A stretch of 8,441 nt of DNA from Spirochaetia bacterium (lineage in GTDB: Bacteria > Patescibacteriota > Minisyncoccia > UBA6257 > UBA9933), in the NCBI GenBank assembly GCA_007279775.1, contig QYPD01000006.1, positions 1-8,441 on the forward strand. Direction: 5' to 3'. The notes below the pieces were generated by a model that did no database searches, was not told where the DNA came from, and worked only from the letters and a program-made list of their open reading frames with translations. A program made the position numbers and the translations under genes. Positions 1 through 5,585 of the stretch are shown in pieces; position 1 is the stretch's first letter, and each line of letters opens with the position of its first letter.

Positions 1-99
1 ACCTATATTACATTTAACGATAAATATAAAGCGTTTGAATTTGAAAAATATTTAAAATCGGGTTCTGGCAGGGCGTTTATAAATAAACATCTGTTGTAG
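1..99 (+). CDS. GIY-YIG family endonuclease, C-terminal fragment
   Basis: This is an open frame from the window edge to a TAG stop, giving 32 residues of a protein whose start lies outside. The visible end contains FEKYLKSGSGRAF followed by INKHLL. This matches the C-terminal helix signature of small single-domain GIY-YIG nucleases (UPF0213/YhbQ-like), which typically end in E-x-Y-L-K-S-G-x-G-R. The catalytic GIY and YIG strands would lie upstream and cannot be checked. Family members are small DNA endonucleases of uncertain cellular role and are very common in Patescibacteria. It is the only plus-strand gene in the window and converges on the minus-strand gene at 192-671 across a hairpin terminator. 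The family call rests on one motif but that motif is distinctive. Confidence 0.8.
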   Translation, partial: TYITFNDKYKAFEFEKYLKSGSGRAFINKHLL

Positions 100-121
100 G
101 CTAATCCTCTCACCCGCCAAT

Positions 122-157
122 AAAAACAGCTTGCGGTAAAGCGAGCTGTTTTTGTTT
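122..157. terminator. Bidirectional intrinsic terminator
   Basis: The arms 122-134 and 141-153 form a 13-bp stem (one T-G wobble) with loop ggtaaa. One flank is a run of A and the other a run of T, so it reads as a stem plus U-tract on both strands. It lies between convergent genes (plus-strand stop at 99, minus-strand stop at 192) and would end transcription of both. Confidence 0.85.
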
Positions 158-191
158 CCTAATAATTGCCTTCTCTAAAAACCGGCTTCAA

Positions 192-671
192 TTACCACCC
201 AGAGCTTCCTGTCGGAAACTTACACGCATCATCAACCACTTTTTGCAAGCCCTTATCATTTCCAAACATTTGATTAAAGGTATCCATATTCAAAGTTCCC
301 TTCGGAAAATAGCAATTGAGGTCTGTAACATTGTTTATTTTTCTCTGAAAATGACATTTTTCGTTTTCCACTCCCAAAATTGTTATTTCAATGGCTGTTT
401 TATCATCCGACCCTGTCATTTTAGTAGTTACGGGCAAACATTCGTTCATTCTGTTCGTAAAACACCCGGGATCTTTCGCCGTACCGCAATCAACCATCGT
501 TTTGTCAGCTACCGGCGCCTGCGCCGCAGTTGATGGCGAGACCGCTGCTGGCTGGCTGGCTCCAGTTTTTTCTTGCGTGCCCTTGTTACTCAAAAAGAAA
601 AATAGTCCGCCTCCAATAACAGCTAAAACCAAAACAATAATAATGATGTATAAACCTTTGTTGTTTGTCAT
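192..671 (-). CDS. Membrane-anchored six-cysteine protein, unknown function
   Basis: This is a 159-residue protein that I do not recognise as a named family. Residues about 7-28 form one very hydrophobic segment after MTNNKG, consistent with an N-terminal membrane anchor with the rest outside. A low-complexity Ala/Ser/Pro/Gln linker (about 32-57) leads to a compact C-terminal domain. Six cysteines (62, 70, 78, 106, 120, 150) all lie in the predicted extracytoplasmic part, which suggests up to three disulfides; that is inference. The start is the ATG directly before the anchor. There is no SD; the leader is A/T-rich and ends in a run of A. A TATAAT (710-715, minus strand) could be a -10 box but has no good -35 partner, so read-through from the upstream tRNA/cyclase unit is possible. 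It ends at the shared terminator 122-157. CPR genomes encode many small anchored proteins of this layout. Confidence 0.75.
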   Translation of the reverse strand: MTNNKGLYIIIIVLVLAVIGGGLFFFLSNKGTQEKTGASQPAAVSPSTAAQAPVADKTMVDCGTAKDPGCFTNRMNECLPVTTKMTGSDDKTAIEITILGVENEKCHFQRKINNVTDLNCYFPKGTLNMDTFNQMFGNDKGLQKVVDDACKFPTGSSGW

Positions 672-753
672 ATTTTTTTGTATAAATTCAATTTTATTAT
701 CGACCTTTAATTATAAACTGCCAGTTATCCCTGGATTGCGACAATATTCAAAG

Positions 754-838
754 CGGAGGGTACAGGATTTGAACCTGTGATGCCTTACGGCATATTCGCT
801 TTCCAAGCGAACGCACTAGACCACTATGCGAACCCTCC
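754..838 (-). tRNA. tRNA-Ser (anticodon GGA)
   Basis: The minus strand folds as a class II tRNA. The acceptor arm GGAGGGT pairs with ACCCTCC and is followed by discriminator G at 754. The anticodon stem is TTCGC/GCGAA with loop TTGGAAA, giving anticodon GGA (positions 804-802). There is a long variable arm ATGCC-GTAA-GGCAT, and a T arm ACAGG/CCTGT with loop TTCAAAT. The long variable arm and G discriminator fit serine, and GGA reads UCC/UCU codons. The 3' CCA is not encoded and must be added by CCA transferase. Its 5' end is 4 nt from the stop codon of the cyclase gene, so it is probably processed from that transcript. Confidence 0.97.
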
Positions 839-842
839 AAAT

Positions 843-1490
843 TTATTTTCCTTTCATTTCCTCTTTTTCTAAAACTTCCGAATAAGTTTTAACACGATTT
901 CTCCCTTCTTCTTTCGCCGCATACATTGCCCGGTCTCCGCGGTTTATCAATTCATCAAAATTAGTTTCTTCCTCAAACGCGCTAACACCGATGCTCAATG
1001 AAACATCCGTTCCTTCTTCTATCTTTTTCCTTAATTCTTCGGCTTTTTCAACTGCTTCTTTTTCGTCCGCACCCAATAAACTTATCACCATTTCTTCTCC
1101 TCCCCAACGACAAACTGTATCGCTTTCGCGCACATTTTCTTCAAGTATTTTCGCCACCTTTTTTAAAACCGCGTCGCCGGCGTCATGGCCAAATTTATCA
1201 TTAATTTTTTTAAAATGGTCTATATCGCAAAATAAATAACTGACATTATGAAAACCCTCTTCTCTTTTTTCAGATTCAGGATTAGTGATTGCCGAAAGAT
1301 TATCTTCCGCTTCTTCAGCAAAATATTTCCGGGTTTTTAAACCGGTTAAACTATCATGGATCAAATCCTCTTTTAACTTCACGTTCTCTATTTTCAAGCC
1401 CGCGTTTTCAGCTTCAAGCGTTTCAACTCTTTGCCTCAACGTTTCAGCTTCGCTGATTTCATTTTTTTCTACTCTTTCAAGTGATTCCAT
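843..1490 (-). CDS. Soluble diguanylate cyclase (GGDEF domain) with N-terminal coiled coil
   Basis: This 215-residue protein is predicted to condense two GTP into cyclic di-GMP in the cytoplasm. Residues about 5-45 have heptad-like Leu/Glu/Lys spacing, consistent with a coiled coil that would pair two catalytic domains. The GGDEF domain follows. DSLTGL is at 46-51, and FCDID with KKIND contains the metal-binding Asp89 and nucleotide-side residues. GHDAGD is at 101-106. The signature is GGEEM at 130-134, preceded five residues earlier by RESD (121-124), the position of the RxxD inhibitory c-di-GMP site. The usual final Phe of GGDEF/GGEEF is Met here. The metal-binding acidic residue is kept, so activity is plausible but not certain. 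No transmembrane segment or sensor domain is visible. The gene starts 28 nt after the TPM gene stop and has no SD, which suggests co-transcription with lemA-TPM. A tRNA-Ser follows its TAA by 4 nt. Confidence 0.93.
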   Translation of the reverse strand: MESLERVEKNEISEAETLRQRVETLEAENAGLKIENVKLKEDLIHDSLTGLKTRKYFAEEAEDNLSAITNPESEKREEGFHNVSYLFCDIDHFKKINDKFGHDAGDAVLKKVAKILEENVRESDTVCRWGGEEMVISLLGADEKEAVEKAEELRKKIEEGTDVSLSIGVSAFEEETNFDELINRGDRAMYAAKEEGRNRVKTYSEVLEKEEMKGK

Positions 1491-1518
1491 AAATAAAAAT
1501 ATTAAATCTTATTTTATA

Positions 1519-2406
1519 TTACCACCTTCCGCTTGCGCCGCCGCCGCCCGAACTTCCGCCGCCAAAACCTCCAAAACCGCCAAATCCTCCCCCGCCGGAA
1601 CGGCCCCCAAATCCTCCTCCGCCAATCCACCATGGCGGAACCTTGCCTTGCGATTTGCTTTTAGAATAAGTTCTTGAAGCGATAAAGTCAAAAAGTAAGC
1701 CAAACGGCACTAAAATCACTAAACTTATTATTCCAATATACAAAAAGCCTTTTATAAAACCGATTATTATTCCGGCGACTCCTCCCAAAGCACCGCCCAA
1801 CCACCATGATTTTGAACGCCCTAAAATGCTGCCCAGCCAAACAAAAATGAAAATAACAAATGCCACTACGTTGAAATAATTTACATTTGCTTTGGGCGCA
1901 GGTTTATCTTCGGGAATGACTTCTCCGCCGATTACCGCAATAATTTTATCCGCCGCCGCGTTTAACCCGCCGTAAAAATCGTTATTGCGGAAAGCCGGCA
2001 CCATTTGGTTATTTATAATCCATGAGCTTTGCGCGTCGGTTAAAACGCCTTCAAGCCCGTAACCGGTCTCAATTTTCATTTGTCTGTCTTCCACGGCTAC
2101 CAAAATCAGCGCCCCGTTATCTTTGTCTTGTTTCCCAATTTTCCAATCTTCAAAAAGTTGAACGCTAAAATTTTCAATCGTGTCGCCGTCTAAACCTTTA
2201 ATAATCGCTATTGAAATTTCGTTGCCTGTGCTTTTTTCAAAACCCGAAAGTTTTTGTTCCAATTGCTGTTTTTGTTCAGTATTTAAAATTCCGGCGAAAT
2301 CGTTCACAAATCCGCCCGGCGCGCCGGGATTAACATAAGCAAAAACAGCAACCGGCAAAACCGTTGCTAAAACCAAAAAATTAAAAATTAAAGACTTTTT
2401 AAACAT
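1519..2406 (-). CDS. TPM-domain membrane protein with Gly-rich tail (YgcG-like)
   Basis: This 295-residue protein has a signal peptide or anchor at 1-23 (MFKKSLIF...AVFA). A TPM domain (formerly DUF477) follows at about 27-160. It starts with the family hallmark VNDFAGIL near 34-41 and includes IETGYGLEGVLTD at 112-124. Hydrophobic segments lie at about 178-197 and 203-243, so the TPM domain should sit outside the membrane. A cytoplasmic or exposed tail from about residue 258 is almost all Gly, Phe and Ser and ends in ASGRW. TPM proteins have been linked to photosystem repair phosphatase activity in plants and to respiratory or envelope functions in bacteria; the role here is unknown. The frame stays open upstream to 2562, but that part translates the structured repeat. 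I therefore place the start at the Met directly before the signal peptide. It follows lemA, its usual partner, with the 178-bp repeat element in between. Confidence 0.9.
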   Translation of the reverse strand: MFKKSLIFNFLVLATVLPVAVFAYVNPGAPGGFVNDFAGILNTEQKQQLEQKLSGFEKSTGNEISIAIIKGLDGDTIENFSVQLFEDWKIGKQDKDNGALILVAVEDRQMKIETGYGLEGVLTDAQSSWIINNQMVPAFRNNDFYGGLNAAADKIIAVIGGEVIPEDKPAPKANVNYFNVVAFVIFIFVWLGSILGRSKSWWLGGALGGVAGIIIGFIKGFLYIGIISLVILVPFGLLFDFIASRTYSKSKSQGKVPPWWIGGGGFGGRSGGGGFGGFGGFGGGSSGGGGASGRW

Positions 2407-2437
2407 TTTGTTTATTAACAAAACCAATCCCTTGCAA

Positions 2438-2615
2438 ATAGCATCGGTCTTGTTTGAGAAAACCGTCTCGCAGGTCGAGCGGCCATGGTCCCAGCACTTA
2501 ACGAATTTAAGTGCTGGGGAGCGAGACCGAGAGCCCTGCCTGCCGGCAGGCAGGGAGCGCAAATTTCACGGTGGGAAATTTGATAGCGTGTTTTCGAGAA
2601 TAAGACCGATGCTAT
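2438..2615. repeat. 178-bp nested-hairpin inverted-repeat element (MITE-like)
   Basis: The outer arms 2438-2463 and 2590-2615 are inverted repeats: the first 14 bp are perfect, and the next 12 include 8 Watson-Crick pairs, 2 wobbles and 2 mismatches. Inside are three separate hairpins. Arms 2490-2501 / 2507-2518 form a perfect 12-bp stem with a 5-nt loop, bracketed by GTCTCGC (2465-2471) and GCGAGAC (2521-2527). Positions 2534-2555 are a perfect 22-nt palindrome built on CCTGCC. Arms 2560-2567 / 2575-2582 form an 8-bp stem. The whole would fold as a multi-branched RNA or a cruciform. The GCAGG palindrome resembles dispersed palindromes I associate with CPR assemblies (LPAGRQG-type translations); that is from memory, not a search. 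It fills the lemA-TPM gap almost exactly. Confidence 0.85.
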
Positions 2616-2621
2616 AAAAAA

Positions 2622-3179
2622 CTAAAATTCCACAACCGGGGCGTTCTCCGCTCCCGGAGCGGATTCAAAATAAACCTTTTCGGAAAATCCGAACATTGAC
2701 GCGACAACGCTGCTCGGGAAACGTTTGGTCATAAGATTGAAATTCCTAACCATATCGTTGAACCTTTTTCTTTCAACACTTACTCTGTTTTCCGTGCCTT
2801 CCAATTGCGCCATCAAAGTTTGGACGTTTTCCGCAGATTTAAGCTCGGGGTAATTTTCCATTACCGCCAAAAGCCGGCCAAAAGCGCTTTCAACTTGGCT
2901 TGCCGCCATTGCCTTGTCATTAACTGTTATTGCGCCGGCATAGCGCGTGCGTGCGTCGGAAATCGCGCCAAAAACCGTCTGTTCCTGACTCATTACTCCT
3001 TTTACGGAATTAACAAGGTTTGGAATAAGGTCTACCCGCCTTTGATATTGCGTTTCAACCTGCGCCCATTGATTATCGACGTTTTCATTCGTCGTAACCA
3101 AATTGTTATAGGTAAGCCAGCCGTATCCTAAAATCAAAACTATAACTACAGCAACTCCGATTAATATTTTTTTAGTCAT
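2622..3179 (-). CDS. lemA: LemA family protein
   Basis: This 185-residue protein matches the usual LemA length. One N-terminal transmembrane segment (about 5-23) is followed by an all-helical domain. The family signature is clear: YNNLV at 24-28, then W38, VETQYQRR at 41-48 and DLIPNLVNSVKG at 50-61. Further along are YPELK in the middle and GTENRVSVERKRFNDMV towards the end. LemA proteins are membrane-anchored helical-bundle proteins of unsettled function, often encoded beside TPM-domain proteins, as here. The start ATG lacks an SD and is preceded by TTAAACAAA. The TPM gene has nearly the same leader. A good promoter lies at 3230-3258, just after the groEL terminator, so lemA is likely the first gene of a lemA-TPM-cyclase-tRNA unit. 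Confidence 0.95.
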   Translation of the reverse strand: MTKKILIGVAVVIVLILGYGWLTYNNLVTTNENVDNQWAQVETQYQRRVDLIPNLVNSVKGVMSQEQTVFGAISDARTRYAGAITVNDKAMAASQVESAFGRLLAVMENYPELKSAENVQTLMAQLEGTENRVSVERKRFNDMVRNFNLMTKRFPSSVVASMFGFSEKVYFESAPGAENAPVVEF

Positions 3180-3229
3180 TTTGTTTAATTATTAAATTTA
3201 AAATCCGACCTTTTGATAATTTCGCGTAA

Positions 3230-3258
3230 ATAATAGCATAATTTCCCTCGCAAATCAA
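3230..3258 (-). promoter_or_regulatory. Sigma70-type promoter for lemA operon
   Basis: On the minus strand, TTGATT (-35, 3258-3253) is 17 nt from TATTAT (-10, 3235-3230). The -10 is preceded by TGC, an extended -10 element. Transcription would begin near 3223, about 44 nt before the lemA ATG. The -35 overlaps the T-run of the groEL terminator. Confidence 0.65.
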
Positions 3259-3281
3259 AAACTCCGCGATAAACCGCGGAG
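3256..3281 (-). terminator. Intrinsic terminator after groEL
   Basis: The minus strand reads CTCCGCG, a 6-nt loop (3269-3274), CGCGGAG, then TTTTTG. The stem is 7 GC-rich bp (3262-3268 / 3275-3281) followed by a T-run, 47 nt after the groEL stop. It separates the groESL unit from the lemA unit. Confidence 0.85.
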
Positions 3282-3327
3282 CTTTTATTCGAGATTATTT
3301 GCGATAAAATTCGTGATTGATTAGAGA

Positions 3328-4986
3328 TTAGTATTCATCACCACCCATCATTCCGCCATGCCCATGTTCCTGTTTTTCTTTTTTCTCCGGCAAATCGGTG
3401 ATCGCGGCGCCAACTGTAAGATAATTCGCGGCAACCGAAACGGCATTAATGAAGGCTGTTTTAACAACCTTAAGCGGGTCTATAATTCCAGCTTCTTTAA
3501 GATTCACCCCGTTTTGATTAGTTAATGCGTCGAAACCCAGCCAGACGTTTTCTTCACCTGTTCCTTTTTTATTTTCCAATTCTTTAATAACGGCATTCGG
3601 CGATTCGCCGCTGTTTAAAACAATCGCGGAAAACGGCGCTTGAAGCGCGCGCTTTAAAATCTGCGCGGCGGCAATTGAAGTTGACGTTTCATTTTTCTCA
3701 AAATTTTTCCTAACCAAATAAACATTGAATAAGGCCACTCCTCCTCCGGGCACGATTCCCTCTTCCATCGCCGCTCTGGTGGCGGCAACCGCGTCTTCAA
3801 CTCTTTGCTTTAATTCTTTTTGTGCCGATTCGGAAGGCGCGCCAACCTTAATGACCGCGACTCCGCCAGACAATTTTCCAAGCCGTTCCTGAAGCTTGTC
3901 TTTGTCAAAATCGGAATCCGCTTTTTTTATCTGCGCCTTTAATTGGTTGACTCTGTCTTCTATTTTTTCTTTATCGCCTTTTCCGCCGACAATCGTGGTA
4001 TTATCTTTGTTTGAAACAACCCTGTGAGCGTGGCCCAAATCGGCAATTTCAACATTTTCAAGTTTTTTACCCAATTCGTCGGAAACCAAATTCGCGCCGG
4101 TAACAACCGCAATATCTTCAAGCATCTCTTTTTTCCTGTCTCCGAAACCCGGAGCCTTAACCGCCAAAACACTGAAAATTCCGCGGAGCTTGTTCAATAT
4201 CAAAGTCGTAAGCGCTTCACCCTCAACCTCTTCGGCAATTATCACCAATTCTTTTTTGCCCGACTGGATTAATTTTTCCAACAGCGGCAAAAGTTCGTTT
4301 ATCGCCGAAATCTTTTTATCTGTTACCAAAACATACGGGTCTTCCAAGACCGCTTCCATTCGTTGAGCGTCGGTCATCATATAGGGCGAAGTGTAGCCGC
4401 GGTCAAACTGCAAACCTTCAACAATTTCATACGAATTGCCAATTGTGTTTGAATCGTCAATAGTAACCACGCCGTCTTTTTTCACTTTTTCCATTACCTC
4501 GGCGATTAATCCGCCCATCTCGGCGTCTTTCACCGAAAGCGTAGCGACTTCTTTAATTTTCTTATTGTCATTTATCGACTCTTTTTGATCTTCAAGAGAT
4601 TTAACCACGGCAACGCTTGTTTTTTTGAGCTCTTCGGCGAGTTGAATAACATTGAAACCTTTTTCGCGAATCAAACGTTCGCCTTCGTCTATCATTGCAT
4701 GCGCTAAAACAACCGCAGTGGTTGTGCCGTCGCCGACATTATCGTTTGTTTTTTCGGCCGCCTGCTTGATGAAATCGGCGCCAAGATTTTCATATTTGTT
4801 TTCAAGCTCTATTTCTTTGGCAACGGTTACGCCGTCCAAAGTCACCTGCGGCGCACCATAGCCTTTTTCTATTACAACCGCTCTGCCGCGCGGGCCCAAA
4901 GTCATCCGAACCGCTTCGGCCAACTTATCTATTCCTTTTTTAAGCGCGTTTCGCGCTTCTTCGTTAAATAAAATTTGTTTCGCCAT
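3328..4986 (-). CDS. groL: Chaperonin GroEL (60 kDa, Hsp60)
   Basis: This is a full-length 552-residue group I chaperonin, the ring subunit that folds proteins with ATP and the GroES lid. The ATP-site residues are present: LDGVTVAKE with Asp51, GDGTTT at 85-90, and the hydrolytic Asp in RVEDAVAATRAAMEEG at position 398. The nucleotide-binding GGGVALF follows at 414-420. The apical domain (about 190-375) has the usual DRGYTSPYM and KAPGFGDRR-like (KAPGFGDRK) segments. The C-terminal tail HGHGGMMGGDEY is a short Gly/Met tail with added His and acidic residues, a variant of the GGM repeat. The gene follows groES by 91 nt and is closed by a hairpin terminator. There is no SD, only TTGGATAAAA before the ATG. 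Identification is secure. Confidence 0.99.
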   Translation of the reverse strand: MAKQILFNEEARNALKKGIDKLAEAVRMTLGPRGRAVVIEKGYGAPQVTLDGVTVAKEIELENKYENLGADFIKQAAEKTNDNVGDGTTTAVVLAHAMIDEGERLIREKGFNVIQLAEELKKTSVAVVKSLEDQKESINDNKKIKEVATLSVKDAEMGGLIAEVMEKVKKDGVVTIDDSNTIGNSYEIVEGLQFDRGYTSPYMMTDAQRMEAVLEDPYVLVTDKKISAINELLPLLEKLIQSGKKELVIIAEEVEGEALTTLILNKLRGIFSVLAVKAPGFGDRKKEMLEDIAVVTGANLVSDELGKKLENVEIADLGHAHRVVSNKDNTTIVGGKGDKEKIEDRVNQLKAQIKKADSDFDKDKLQERLGKLSGGVAVIKVGAPSESAQKELKQRVEDAVAATRAAMEEGIVPGGGVALFNVYLVRKNFEKNETSTSIAAAQILKRALQAPFSAIVLNSGESPNAVIKELENKKGTGEENVWLGFDALTNQNGVNLKEAGIIDPLKVVKTAFINAVSVAANYLTVGAAITDLPEKKEKQEHGHGGMMGGDEY

Positions 4987-5077
4987 TTTTATCCAAGAGC
5001 GAAGCGATTGGCTATAAAAATGAGCGTCTCGCCGAAGCTTTCAGCGTAGGCGGAAGCCATATCACTTACTCAATTAA
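4987..5077 (-). repeat. groES-groEL spacer with GC-rich hairpin-forming segment
   Basis: The 91-nt spacer holds no gene. It contains CGCC (5030-5033) and GGCG (5049-5052) bracketing an AAGCTT core. An outer TGGCT/AGCCA pair could enclose about 40 nt. The part from about 5030 to 5058 resembles short GC-rich dispersed repeats common between CPR genes, judged from memory only. It could set the groES/groEL expression ratio by slowing transcription or protecting an mRNA end, but the sequence alone does not show this. Confidence 0.4.
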
Positions 5078-5368
5078 TTATTCTACAATTGCCAAAATGT
5101 CGTCTTCGTCTCCGACCAAATATTTTTTGCCTTCAATTTCTATTTCGTCTGGGCCATATTTTTTAAACAGCACGACATCGCCGACTTTCACCGACATCGC
5201 TATTCTTTCGCCCTTGTCGTTAAATTTGCCCGGGCCGACGGCCAAAATTTTGCCTTTTACCGGCTTTTCTTTTTCCGCCGTTTCCGGCAAGACAATGCCG
5301 GATTTTGTTGTTTTTTCTTCCTCCAAGGGCTCAAGGAAAATATGATTTGAAAGAGGCTTTATATTCAT
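5078..5368 (-). CDS. groS: Co-chaperonin GroES (10 kDa, Hsp10)
   Basis: This 96-residue protein has the standard length of the heptameric lid of GroEL. It opens with MNIKPLSNHIFLEPLEEE. The mobile loop at about 17-33 contains SGIVLPETA, with the Ile-Val-Leu tripeptide that docks on GroEL. The VKGKILAVGPGKF strand-turn follows, then VKVGDVVLFKKYGPDEIEIEGKKYL and a DILAIVE end. All are family features. It is the first gene of the groES-groEL operon. A strong promoter sits at 5512-5539 and the leader is long (about 137 nt) and repeat-rich. No SD precedes the ATG, and the leader just before it is GCGAAACAT. No CIRCE operator is visible, so control by HrcA is not supported. Confidence 0.98.
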   Translation of the reverse strand: MNIKPLSNHIFLEPLEEEKTTKSGIVLPETAEKEKPVKGKILAVGPGKFNDKGERIAMSVKVGDVVLFKKYGPDEIEIEGKKYLVGDEDDILAIVE

Positions 5369-5382
5369 ATGTTTCGCTTAAT

Positions 5383-5489
5383 GCAATCCCAAACTACGAA
5401 TTCATCCGAATCTACGAAAGTATCCGAAAACGTTTTTTGTATGCTTTTGGATTTGTTCGGATTATTCGAATGCGCAATTTTCGGATTGC
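5383..5489 (-). promoter_or_regulatory. Structured groES leader with repeated ATCCGAA/TTCGGAT heptamers
   Basis: The region between the groES promoter and start holds ATCCGAA at 5404-5410 and 5422-5428 and its reverse complement at 5456-5462 and 5480-5486. The first two sit in an 18-nt tandem repeat (5394-5411 / 5412-5429, 14 of 18 identical). A 7-bp outer pairing (5383-5389 with 5483-5489) plus 5397-5400 with 5465-5468 and 5404-5410 with 5456-5462 gives a nested stem over nearly the whole leader. Its base lies about 14 nt from the groES ATG. This could be an RNA thermosensor or a protein operator. The function is inferred; the repeats and pairings are directly visible. Confidence 0.55.
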
Positions 5490-5511
5490 CTATTTGACCT
5501 TTAATCTCATC

Positions 5512-5539
5512 ATTGTATAAGTAAACCAAATTTTGTCAA
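5512..5539 (-). promoter_or_regulatory. Sigma70-type promoter for groES-groEL
   Basis: On the minus strand a consensus TTGACA (5539-5534) is separated by 16 nt from TACAAT (5517-5512). Transcription would start near 5505. The -35 box overlaps the T-run of the response-regulator terminator. It resembles a vegetative promoter rather than a sigma32-type heat-shock promoter. Confidence 0.75.
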
Positions 5540-5581
5540 GAAAAAAGGGCGTTCCGCGCGAAACAAATCGCAGAACACCCT
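5538..5581 (-). terminator. Intrinsic terminator after response regulator
   Basis: On the minus strand, AGGGTGTTCTGCG (5581-5569) pairs with CGCGGAACGCCCT (5558-5546) in a 13-bp stem with two G-T pairs and a 10-nt loop. A TTTTTTCTT tract follows. It begins 4 nt after the response-regulator stop codon. Confidence 0.88.
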
Positions 5582-5585
5582 CGGA

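Noticed and set aside
710..715. TATAAT as the promoter of the six-Cys gene
   Set aside because: No acceptable -35 box lies 16-18 nt upstream. It is noted within that gene but not listed as a promoter.
391..780. Plus-strand 129-codon open frame
   Set aside because: It is antisense to the six-Cys gene, runs into the tRNA, and has no motif or start signal.
2407..2562. N-terminal extension of the TPM protein beginning MRSLPAGRQG
   Set aside because: It translates the hairpin element, has no family similarity, and a proper signal peptide starts at the internal Met (2406).
2408..2617. Plus-strand 69-codon open frame
   Set aside because: It lies almost wholly within the hairpin element, with arms that mirror each other. 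It is a by-product of the repeat.
5394..5429. Two tandem 18-nt repeats as a CRISPR array
   Set aside because: There are only two imperfect copies with no spacers and no cas genes nearby.
5369..5535. CIRCE operator for HrcA before groES
   Set aside because: No TTAGCACTC-N9-GAGTGCTAA or near match is present; the repeats seen are a different heptamer.
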